Shown one piece after another: positions 9,331-16,429 of a stretch of DNA of 34,538 nucleotides (the stretch's first letter is position 1; each line of letters begins with the position of its first letter). This DNA is from Planctomycetota bacterium (GTDB taxonomy: Bacteria; Planctomycetota; Phycisphaerae; Phycisphaerales; SM1A02), in NCBI GenBank assembly GCA_003671025.1, contig QWPW01000023.1, positions 1-34,538 of the forward strand, given 5' to 3'. A model generated the notes under the pieces. The model saw only the letters and a program-made list of their open reading frames with translations, was not told where the DNA came from and did no database searches. The position numbers were made by a program, and so were the translations under genes.

Positions 9331-9819
9331 TCAGACAATCGTGGGCATAGGCATTGCGAACCCGAGTGCAGACAGCTTGGTCAACGCGTGTATCGCCACT
9401 CGCTGCGCAACATCATCGGCGTGGTCGTCGTCACACGGAGGCATTAGCCCAGCCGCGGTCGAGCGGTAGCGATCCGCAAGCGCCCAACTCTTGGTCGACG
9501 CATCCTCGGCGTGGCGAGGAATGGTGTGCAAATGAAGATGCGGCACCGCTTCATTGAAGCTGATCGTGTAGGTGCGCTCGCACTTGGTGACGGCGCGCAC
9601 TGATTCGGCGAGCGCGGACATGATCGCGCCAAGTTCGCGTTGCTCGATCACCGTCATCACGTCGAGACCGCTGCGATGTGCCTTGGTCGCGAGCATCATC
9701 CATCCCGCGATCGGAACCGGATCGACGTGACGCATCACAATCCAGCGCTCACTCGCGAGAAAGACGCGTTGCGCTGGCGGACAAAATGGACATCCCGCAG
9801 AATCGCTCCGAGCACTCAT
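9331..9819 (-). CDS. HIT-family nucleotide hydrolase/transferase
   Basis: About 162 aa. It has the histidine-triad motif HLHLHTIPRH preceded by FNEAVP, typical of HIT enzymes, which hydrolyse or transfer nucleotidyl groups through the central histidine. A CPFC pair near the N-terminus (GCPFCPP) probably contributes to a zinc site, as in GalT-like and some HIT proteins. I set the start at ATG 9819 because it overlaps the stop of the MazG-like gene in an ATGA (9816-9819), implying translational coupling. The longer open frame up to 9915 encodes residues resembling no HIT N-terminus. The substrate cannot be read from sequence. The pairing with a MazG-like pyrophosphohydrolase suggests nucleotide housekeeping. 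Confidence 0.88.
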   Translation of the reverse strand: MSARSDSAGCPFCPPAQRVFLASERWIVMRHVDPVPIAGWMMLATKAHRSGLDVMTVIEQRELGAIMSALAESVRAVTKCERTYTISFNEAVPHLHLHTIPRHAEDASTKSWALADRYRSTAAGLMPPCDDDHADDVAQRVAIHALTKLSALGFAMPMPTIV

Positions 9820-10139
9820 ATTTTGAATCCTTCCGGCCCGCCGTCTTTGATGTATTTGCGGTGAATTGCCGCAGTGAGATCGACTTCGCAGATGTTGGCC
9901 AGCGTCGCGAGCCATGCCATCACATCAGCGAACTCTTCCTCAAGATTGGCGCGATCGAGTTTGCCTCGTTCGCGATTGGCCAACGCGTGCGCGAGTTCGC
10001 CGACCTCTTCGATGAACCACAAGTACGTCCCAGGCGCGCCGCGTGCGTTGTCGGTCGCGAAGTATTTCTCGCGAATGAGTTTCTGAAAATCCTCGATCGT
10101 CATCTTGGTTTGCATCATGAATCTCTTGTGGGCGGCCAT
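9816..10139 (-). CDS. MazG-like nucleotide pyrophosphohydrolase
   Basis: Up to 107 aa, the size of single-domain MazG/dUTPase-fold proteins. The all-alpha NTP-PPase signature is present: EEVGEL in the first helix and EEEFADVMAWL in the second, whose acidic residues bind magnesium. The family removes pyrophosphate from (d)NTPs, often damaged or non-canonical ones; the specificity here is unknown. The start is uncertain: ATG 10139, 10118, 10115 or 10103 all work, and the conserved domain begins at MTIEDFQKLI (10103). The stop overlaps the HIT gene start (ATGA). It lies just downstream of the tRNA-Arg terminator, so it needs either its own promoter or read-through. Confidence 0.85.
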   Translation of the reverse strand: MAAHKRFMMQTKMTIEDFQKLIREKYFATDNARGAPGTYLWFIEEVGELAHALANRERGKLDRANLEEEFADVMAWLATLANICEVDLTAAIHRKYIKDGGPEGFKI

Positions 10140-10154
10140 CCACTGCGGTGAACG

Positions 10155-10191
10155 CGGGTTCTAAAAAAAGAACCCGAGGCAGTTCGGGGTT
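10155..10191 (-). terminator. Rho-independent terminator of tRNA-Arg, with an overlapping alternative hairpin
   Basis: On the minus strand AACCCCGA pairs with TCGGGTT (one bulged base, loop CTGCC-type) and is followed at once by TTCTTTTTTT, a classic intrinsic terminator about 50 nt past the tRNA 3' end. The same TCGGGTT arm is also part of a second perfect hairpin, CGGGTTCT/AGAACCCG (10155-10162 with 10169-10176) closing over the U-run, so the two structures exclude each other. Confidence 0.75.
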
Positions 10192-10239
10192 GAGTGAAGA
10201 ACGCCCCAATTTGCGGCGCAACACTGGGAAATCTCAAAG

Positions 10240-10313
10240 CGTCCACGGCGGGGCTCGAACCTGCAACCTTTGCCTTCGGAGGGCAACGCTCTATCCAATT
10301 GAGCTACGCGGAC
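10240..10313 (-). tRNA. tRNA-Arg (anticodon CCG)
   Basis: The minus strand folds as a full cloverleaf: acceptor GTCCGCG/CGTGGAC (one G-U), D-arm GCTC-AATTGGATA-GAGC, anticodon stem TTGCC/GGCAA with loop CTCCGAA giving anticodon CCG (reads CGG), and T-arm with loop TTCGAGC. Position 10240 supplies discriminator G. The 3' CCA is not encoded. An intrinsic terminator follows; it is divergent from the MFS gene. Confidence 0.95.
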
Positions 10314-10360
10314 AGTCGTCATCGAGTGTAACAACCGAGCGCAGTACACTTCGTTGGCCA

Positions 10361-11572
10361 ATGTCCACCGCTGCGCGTTCCGCTGATTCTTCTTTCGCCA
10401 CGCACGAGCAACCTGTTCGAGCAATCCCCATCGCGGGCCTGACATTTTTCTGTTCACTGGGAACGGGCGTGCTGTGGAACGCGATCTACTTCATCGCGCA
10501 AAGCTCATACGGCTTTACGCAAACCGACAGTCTGCTCTTAGCGTTCGTGAACGGACTGCTCTACACGGTGGTCGCGATGTCCGCGGGACGCACGGTGCGA
10601 TTTCTCGAGCGGCGCATGAACCCGCGTGCGGCACTGGGCATGGTTCTGCTCACGCAGGCAATCATGGCACCGCTGGTGTTGATCTTTCCCCACGTCGTGA
10701 CACTTTGGATTTGCGCGGTGTTGATGACCAGCCTCGGCGCGTTGCAGTGGCCGATCGTGCAGCATTACTTGGTGTCGGGCCGTCACGGCGGCGAAATGCG
10801 CAACGCCATCGGATGGTGGAATGTGTCGTGGATGGCGGCCTCCGCGATGGGACTCGCCGCTGCGGGGCCACTGCAAACATTCGATCTCATGAAGTGGGCG
10901 ATCCCCGCGCTGTTGCCCGTCAATCTCATCGCGCTGTGCTTTTTGCTGCGTTTTCCTGCGCATCCGATGAAGCACGATGCCGATGCGCATGCGCATCACG
11001 TCCCGCGTTCTTATCACTCGCTGCTTGCGTGCGCGCGCGTGTTGCATCCAATTGCGTATCTCGTCATCGGCGCGCTCGCTCCGATTCTCCCCTACTTGTT
11101 CAGCAGCCTCGGCACCGACGCATCACTGCAAGCTCCCATCGGTGCCACGTGGCATGTCACTCGGTTGCTTGCCGTCATCGTCTTGTGGCGCACTGCGTTT
11201 TGGCATGGCCGCGGCGCGAGTTTAATGGTTGCGGGCGTGTTGCTTTCGCTCGGCTTCGCACTGGCAGTTGCCGCGCCCAACGAGACGTTGCTGATCATCG
11301 GACTCACAGCGCTGGGCATCGGACAAGGCACGATCTATTACAGCGCGATCTATTACGGGCTCGCCATCGGAGCCGCTGAAGTCGACGCCGGCGGCATTCA
11401 TGAAGCGTTGGTGGGCGCGGGCTATTTCGTTGGACCGTTGCTGGGACTGCTCGCATTGAGCGCCGGCGCAGGAACACCCGTGTTCATCGGCCTCGTGCTT
11501 GGCGCGGTGTCGGTGGGATTCGTCGTTTCAATCGCCCGCGGGCGCGCGGTGGCGCGTCAACCTAGTTCGTGA
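10361..11572 (+). CDS. Major facilitator superfamily transporter
   Basis: 403 aa from ATG 10361 (MSTAARSADSS); the longer frame upstream runs through the tRNA-Arg gene and is not coding. Roughly 11-12 hydrophobic segments alternate with short loops. The N-half has the MFS-style AGRTVRFLERRMNPR loop after the second or third helix, and a histidine-rich central loop (HDADAHAHHVPR, about residue 280) separates the halves. The C-half has a glycine-rich segment GLTALGIGQGTIYYSAIYYG. The substrate is not predictable; the His/Asp-rich loop could bind metal, but that is conjecture. It converges on the epimerase gene with a 16-bp overlap of coding ends. Confidence 0.85.
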   Translation: MSTAARSADSSFATHEQPVRAIPIAGLTFFCSLGTGVLWNAIYFIAQSSYGFTQTDSLLLAFVNGLLYTVVAMSAGRTVRFLERRMNPRAALGMVLLTQAIMAPLVLIFPHVVTLWICAVLMTSLGALQWPIVQHYLVSGRHGGEMRNAIGWWNVSWMAASAMGLAAAGPLQTFDLMKWAIPALLPVNLIALCFLLRFPAHPMKHDADAHAHHVPRSYHSLLACARVLHPIAYLVIGALAPILPYLFSSLGTDASLQAPIGATWHVTRLLAVIVLWRTAFWHGRGASLMVAGVLLSLGFALAVAAPNETLLIIGLTALGIGQGTIYYSAIYYGLAIGAAEVDAGGIHEALVGAGYFVGPLLGLLALSAGAGTPVFIGLVLGAVSVGFVVSIARGRAVARQPSS

Positions 11573-12585
11573 GCGAGTGCCGCCGCGAGTGACGCGTGTG
11601 TGAAACAGAATCCATCGCGTTGCAGCACACGCGGACGAACAAACGCCCCGTCGAGCAAGAGTCGCTGTCCCATCTCACCGAAGATGATGCGCACGATCAC
11701 CGCAGGCAGCGGCGCGAAGGATGGGCGATGCAGGGCATGACCTAAGGCGCGCGCAAACTCGCGTTGACTACACGCCGTGGGCGCGACCACGTTGACCGCG
11801 CCCGCCAACGATTCATGGCGCGCAGCAAAGAGCACCGCCCCCAAGACATCATCGAGCGAAACCCAACTAAACCCCTGCTTTCCGTTGCCAATCGGTCCAC
11901 CAAGACCACAGCGAAATGGCAACAACATTTCCTTGAGCGCGCCACCAGACGCGCTGAGCACCACGCCAAATCTCAGATGCACCGTGCGCACGCCTGCGAC
12001 GCGCGCGGCCTGCGCGGCGTCCTCCCATGCTAAGACCACCTCCGCGAGAAAGCCTTCGCCGACGCCAGACATTTCGTCGACTGGTTCGCTGTCGCGCGGA
12101 CCGTAAAATCCAATCGCGCTCGCGCACAGAAACGCAATCGGCGGGCGCGAACATCGCGCGATCGCACGCGCCATCAACGCGGTGCCATGGGTGCGACTCT
12201 CGAGAATGCGTTGCTTGCGCTCCTTGGTCCAGCGCGACGAGGCAATGGACTCGCCCGCCAAATGCACGACCACATCGATGTCACGCAAATCCTCAGGGTC
12301 GAGTCCCTGCTGCAGGTCGGACGGATTCCACTGCCGCTCTGATGGGTTCCGCGCTGGGTGACGGACGAAGCTCACCACCTCATGTCCGCCATGACCCAAG
12401 AACGAAACCAAGCGCGCGCCCACGAGCCCGCTCGCCCCCGTCACCGCAAAACGCAGTGATTTCACGCCAAAACGCGCTTCGATTTGCGCGTGCGTTGTGC
12501 GCGCGGTGGCTTCGTCGCGCTGCCCACGTGCAGTCGGCGGCGCAGATGTGTCAGGAGCAGAAGGGTCGGCACTCGCGGGATTCAT
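11557..12585 (-). CDS. TIGR01777-family NAD(P)-dependent epimerase (SDR)
   Basis: About 342 aa from ATG 12585 (MNPASADPSAP). Features: Rossmann motif GASGLVG after the first strand, VVHLAGESIA, the SAIGFYG segment, HLRFGVVLS followed by FSWVSLDDVLGA, and a C-terminal DUF1731-like tail (FGEMGQRLLLDGAFVRPRVL). These are hallmarks of the TIGR01777 group, extended SDRs related to YfcH and often fused to an SRPBCC domain. Here the ~55 residues before the Rossmann domain are low-complexity Ala/Thr/Arg plus IEARFGVKSLRFAVTG, so the SRPBCC part is absent. The reaction is unknown for the family. Its 3' end overlaps the MFS gene by 16 bp. Confidence 0.9.
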   Translation of the reverse strand: MNPASADPSAPDTSAPPTARGQRDEATARTTHAQIEARFGVKSLRFAVTGASGLVGARLVSFLGHGGHEVVSFVRHPARNPSERQWNPSDLQQGLDPEDLRDIDVVVHLAGESIASSRWTKERKQRILESRTHGTALMARAIARCSRPPIAFLCASAIGFYGPRDSEPVDEMSGVGEGFLAEVVLAWEDAAQAARVAGVRTVHLRFGVVLSASGGALKEMLLPFRCGLGGPIGNGKQGFSWVSLDDVLGAVLFAARHESLAGAVNVVAPTACSQREFARALGHALHRPSFAPLPAVIVRIIFGEMGQRLLLDGAFVRPRVLQRDGFCFTHASLAAALAHELG

Positions 12586-12813
12586 GCGCGCAAGTGTCGC
12601 ACATGCGGAGGCTGAGTGTGATTGATGAACCATGCGAACGGCCCGCCCATGAGCGTCTCGAGTGTGCGAAGTTCATCAAGCAAGTCGCCCGAATCGACAA
12701 CGGCTTCGCGTGTCATCATTAGAATCATTGGAGGTACGCATACTTCTCTGCGCACGACAGAATCGTGCCGTGATCACGCGACAACTCGACCACCACTTGC
12801 CGATGAACTCACC

Positions 12814-14403
12814 ATGACTACGACCGACCCCGCACCGCAAAGTGTGCGCACGCCGCGCGATCTTGTTGGACTGGCATTGCTTCATGGCGGAGTCGCCGCG
12901 TGGGTCGGCTACGGCGTGGTGGTGAAGGCCGTCGAGTTCAATCCGCAACTGCTGCCGCCGCCGATCTTGCAGAGTTTGTTGTGGTTCGCGCGATCCACCT
13001 CGGTCGACGCATCGGCGTTTATCGAATGGTCGTTTCGCGCGATTCTCGGCGTGGAAGTCTTCATCGTGCTCGCGGTGCTCTGTTCGATTCGCTACGCGCG
13101 CGTCATTGCCATCGCAACGCTCTCCTTCTTCTGTTTGGTGCTGCTCATCGCGATGAGCATGGCTGGAATGAAGGATGGCTTGAGTGCCGCGCTCACCGGG
13201 AGTTGCGGCTGCTTCGGCGAAAAAGGATTTCCCGCGAGCGTGATGTTGTTGATTGACGGCGTTCTGCTCGCCAACGCGATCTTCCTCGCGCCGCGCCCTC
13301 GTCGCGGCGGAACCACCGCGCTCTATGCGGCGATGGTCATCGGCGCGATTGCAATCTTCGCCATCCCCGAGCGCCATGTTGCGACTCCAGTGCCAGTTGA
13401 TTCCGCGGTCAGCGATCCAACCGCGACCGACGCGCAGATTCCCGCGAGCAACGCGATCACTGGCCCATGGCCCGCGGTGCCTGCAACGTGGGAGAAGAAC
13501 TATTTCCCTAAGTGGAAAGAGTGGATCGGCAAGCCATTTCGCGAGCAGAAACTTGCGTTGGCCATCGATCGACCAATGCCTGTTGATCTTGAGCAAGGCG
13601 ATTGGCTGATCACGTTTTCGCGTTGGGATTGCGATCACTGCCAAGAGATGTATCGCGCGCACTTCGCGAAACCGCGCGCAGAAAAGATCATGAAAGTCAG
13701 CATTCCTGATACGACAGGACGACCGCTGCCGATGCCGTGCGTTGGCTGCGTCGACAAATTGCTCTTCCGCGTGAAAGCCGGCGAAACTGGGCGCTCACCC
13801 AACTACCTCATTCAGACGCCGATCATTGTGCGTCTTAAAGATGGCATCGTCACTGCGGTGTGCACCGATGTCGACAACGTGCAGGAGCTCAACGCGATTC
13901 TCAACGAGACGATCGTCGAACCAGCGCCGCCCATCGCAACAAACATTCCCCCAACCAACACTGCCAAGAGTTGGCCTGGGCCTCCCGCGCAACTTGACGC
14001 GTTCTACATCGCGGAGTTTGCGGGGACCGAGGGCAAACCGTTCTCTGACAATTCGTTCGCACGCTTGATTGCAGGCACTATTCCTGCGGACTTTCTCACG
14101 GGTCGTTGGATTGTGATCTTCTTTCGCGAAGACTGTGAGCACTGCCACGAGTTGCTTTCAACCTATTTCACGGGCAAGCTCTCGGTGCGCACGATGACCA
14201 TCGCGATTCCTGATGCTGACCCCAACAACATCAATCAAAATCCCTGCGATGCCTGCGCAAAGTTGAGCATGATCAAAGGACCGAACTATGTCATCGGCAC
14301 ACCAGTGGTGCTCGCGATCAACGATGGCGTGGTCGAATGCGTCATCGAAGATGCGGAAGACATGGCGGCGCTTGAAGCATGTATGAAGCTCACCGCGCCG
14401 TGA
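12814..14403 (+). CDS. MauE/DoxX-like membrane protein with two double-CxxC thioredoxin-like domains
   Basis: 529 aa from ATG 12814 (MTTTDPAPQS). Residues ~15-190 hold four or five membrane spans with GSCGCFGE (129-136) between the third and fourth, as in MauE-type redox membrane proteins. Two homologous soluble domains follow. Domain 1: CDHC (273-276), CVGC (309-312), likely cis-Pro 336 and C350 in DGIVTAVC. Domain 2: CEHC (441-444), CDAC (478-481), Pro 497 and C509 in DGVVECV. The first CxxC sits after a strand (WLITFSRWD, WIVIFFRED) like the thioredoxin active site. The second CxxC after an IPD turn is not standard. I infer thiol-disulfide exchange outside the cytoplasmic membrane. A related gene starts 6 bp downstream, so they form an operon. 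Confidence 0.82.
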   Translation: MTTTDPAPQSVRTPRDLVGLALLHGGVAAWVGYGVVVKAVEFNPQLLPPPILQSLLWFARSTSVDASAFIEWSFRAILGVEVFIVLAVLCSIRYARVIAIATLSFFCLVLLIAMSMAGMKDGLSAALTGSCGCFGEKGFPASVMLLIDGVLLANAIFLAPRPRRGGTTALYAAMVIGAIAIFAIPERHVATPVPVDSAVSDPTATDAQIPASNAITGPWPAVPATWEKNYFPKWKEWIGKPFREQKLALAIDRPMPVDLEQGDWLITFSRWDCDHCQEMYRAHFAKPRAEKIMKVSIPDTTGRPLPMPCVGCVDKLLFRVKAGETGRSPNYLIQTPIIVRLKDGIVTAVCTDVDNVQELNAILNETIVEPAPPIATNIPPTNTAKSWPGPPAQLDAFYIAEFAGTEGKPFSDNSFARLIAGTIPADFLTGRWIVIFFREDCEHCHELLSTYFTGKLSVRTMTIAIPDADPNNINQNPCDACAKLSMIKGPNYVIGTPVVLAINDGVVECVIEDAEDMAALEACMKLTAP

Positions 14404-14409
14404 CCTGCG

Positions 14410-15372
14410 ATGGACAAACTTCTTTGCGCGATTTCTCTTGAGTCTTCACTGATGAAATTTTTTCTCCAACCTCGCGTTGCGTCCTTCATCATCGCGCTGG
14501 CATTCGCGCTGATGGCTTCGCTCCAACTCTGGCTTGGTGCCGAAAGCACGCCCGCGCCGATTCACACGGTTTTACAAGGGGTTTTTGCCATGCCCGACCT
14601 CATCGCGGCGCGACTGATCATCGCCGCCGAGTTTGGCATCGCGGCCGCCGTGTTGTGTGCCGGCGTGCGTCCGTTGAATGTCGCTGCGACAACAGTGAGT
14701 GCGTTTGTCGCACTCGCGTGCGTCTCACGCGCGTTGCGTGAGGGCGGCCTCCCGTTGAGCGCACTCGCGTTGATCAGTTCTCTCGCGCTTCTGGCACTGG
14801 CTGTGCACGCCGCGCCACGCCTACGAGCTGTGACGGCGCGCCGAGGAATGTCATCCGCGTGGACCGCACTGGGTGCGCTTGCCGCGGCGACGATTGGAAT
14901 GCGCGTGGCTGCGAGCACTTCGTTTCGCGCACCGATCACTGACGAGGCCGCGAGCAGCAAAGTCAGCGTCTCGGTGATCGATCTCGACATGAAGCCGTTC
15001 ATCGGGCGTCATTACAACGACACCAGTCTCGCGAGCTATCTCCCCGACCTCGGACCGCTCGTGAGTGAAGGAACTGCCTTCGTCGTCTTCTATCACCCGA
15101 ACTGCCAGACGTGTCACGGATTGTTTGATGACTACTTCGCGGTGCCGCGCGTAGAAACAGTCGTCGCAGTGGAGATCCCGCCCGCAACAGGATCGATCTC
15201 TGCAAGTCACGAAGAGCTCGGCGCGATCCATTGCCCACAATGCAGCATGCTCATGCTTCCGCCGGGACCTGCGTGGGGAGTTGCCTCACCCATGGTGGTG
15301 AAGTTTGAGAACGGCATCATCACTTGCTCGTCCGATCGTTACGGAGGCGATTGCCTCAACCCTGCGCAGTGA
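14410..15372 (+). CDS. Membrane protein with one double-CxxC thioredoxin-like domain (paralogue of the upstream gene)
   Basis: 320 aa. Residues ~20-165 form about four to five membrane spans resembling a MauE/DoxX core but without the CGCFG motif. The C-terminal domain repeats the upstream module: AFVVFYHP-NCQTC (C232, C235), an IPPATG turn, CPQC (275-278), Pro 294 and C306 in NGIITC. The start may be ATG 14410 (6 bp after the upstream stop) or ATG 14452 (MKFFLQPRVASF); neither has a strong ribosome site. Together the two proteins carry three copies of the module, which points to an electron-relay or scaffold role at the membrane, by inference. The last 17 bp overlap the end of tilS on the other strand. 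Confidence 0.8.
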   Translation: MDKLLCAISLESSLMKFFLQPRVASFIIALAFALMASLQLWLGAESTPAPIHTVLQGVFAMPDLIAARLIIAAEFGIAAAVLCAGVRPLNVAATTVSAFVALACVSRALREGGLPLSALALISSLALLALAVHAAPRLRAVTARRGMSSAWTALGALAAATIGMRVAASTSFRAPITDEAASSKVSVSVIDLDMKPFIGRHYNDTSLASYLPDLGPLVSEGTAFVVFYHPNCQTCHGLFDDYFAVPRVETVVAVEIPPATGSISASHEELGAIHCPQCSMLMLPPGPAWGVASPMVVKFENGIITCSSDRYGGDCLNPAQ

Positions 15373-16429
15373 TGTGATCGGCTGTGACTTCGCGCGCGTT
15401 GATGATCAAACACACGGCACCACTGCAGTCGAATGATTTCGGCGCGCGTTGAGGGTCACGCAAGACACGCAGCGCCGCAGCGAGCGTTGGTCGCGCGATA
15501 TCTCCGCCCGCCGCGTGCACCAATCGACGCAGCACCGTTGCATGCAACGCGTGAGGAGCCTCGTCCATTGTTGCTCGTGTGATGGAAGTGACGCCCACTG
15601 GTGCGATGTGCGCCGCGAGCGTGTCGCGCAACTCGAGCAGTTGCTCCGCTTCATCGGACAGGACAGCAGCACCCAACGCAATCTGCTCGACGAGACGCGC
15701 CAAGCCAGGATCGCTGCGCAACGCACCGCGTTCATGCGAGGCGTTGGAGGGATCCTCGTGCCACTCGATTTCGATGGCGCGGAGGAACGCACGCAACTCT
15801 TCGCGGCGCGTGTTCAGCATCGGTCGCGCCACTCGTAAATCATCGGCGAATTCGCGCATCGGAAGAAGAGTCGCGAATGACTCGAGTGCTTTGGCGCGCA
15901 CCAGTGCCAGCAGCACTCCTTCCGCACGATCATCCGCGTGATGTGCTTGCACGGCGATGGCGCTGCCAACGCGCGCGCAAATTCGCGCCGCAACACCCAG
16001 TCGCGCTTCACGCGCGCACTCCAACATGTTGCCCGTGCGCGGCAATACCACTGACTCGCTGTGTACATCGCGGATACCGAGATGATGGGCAAGTGCAACC
16101 ACGAACGCGCACTCCGCGACAGCTTCGCTGCGCAATCCGTGATTGATCGTGAGCACCGAAATCGACGCGAGCGTCGGATCGGTACGCTCACGCAACGCTG
16201 CGATGAGCAACATCATCGCCACCGAATCCGCACCACCACTGACCATCAACAGCAGCGCATCGCCGCTGGAAACACCCGATTGTTCGAGCCCGTGTGCGAC
16301 CAGCGGCGCGAGCGCATGACGCGAACTGCGCAACAACAATTCTTCACGCGTCAGCCAAGATGGATTCGTCGCACATGTTGTGTCTGTCGAGCAGGCAACC
16401 ATGGCTATGGGTTCGCGTACGCCACTCAT
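15356..16429 (-). CDS. tilS: tRNA(Ile)-lysidine synthase
   Basis: 357 aa. TilS converts the wobble cytidine of tRNA-Ile(CAU) to lysidine with ATP and lysine, and is normally essential. The PP-loop SGGADS (64-69) binds ATP; TINHGLRSEA and the AVQAHHADDRAEGVLLAL segment match the N-type PP-loop ATPase core. The C-terminal region (~220-350) matches the helical middle and tail domains weakly. In AHHADDRAEG the usual HHxDDQ(A/V)E glutamine is Arg. The start at 16429 overlaps the stop of the preceding gene in an ATGA (16426-16429), so tilS is probably translated by coupling in the ECF operon. Confidence 0.88.
   Translation of the reverse strand: MSGVREPIAMVACSTDTTCATNPSWLTREELLLRSSRHALAPLVAHGLEQSGVSSGDALLLMVSGGADSVAMMLLIAALRERTDPTLASISVLTINHGLRSEAVAECAFVVALAHHLGIRDVHSESVVLPRTGNMLECAREARLGVAARICARVGSAIAVQAHHADDRAEGVLLALVRAKALESFATLLPMREFADDLRVARPMLNTRREELRAFLRAIEIEWHEDPSNASHERGALRSDPGLARLVEQIALGAAVLSDEAEQLLELRDTLAAHIAPVGVTSITRATMDEAPHALHATVLRRLVHAAGGDIARPTLAAALRVLRDPQRAPKSFDCSGAVCLIINAREVTADHITAQG

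Noticed and set aside
10148-10360. Longer MFS reading frame starting at 10148
   Set aside because: It passes through the tRNA-Arg gene and the terminator; transporter-like sequence begins at ATG 10361.
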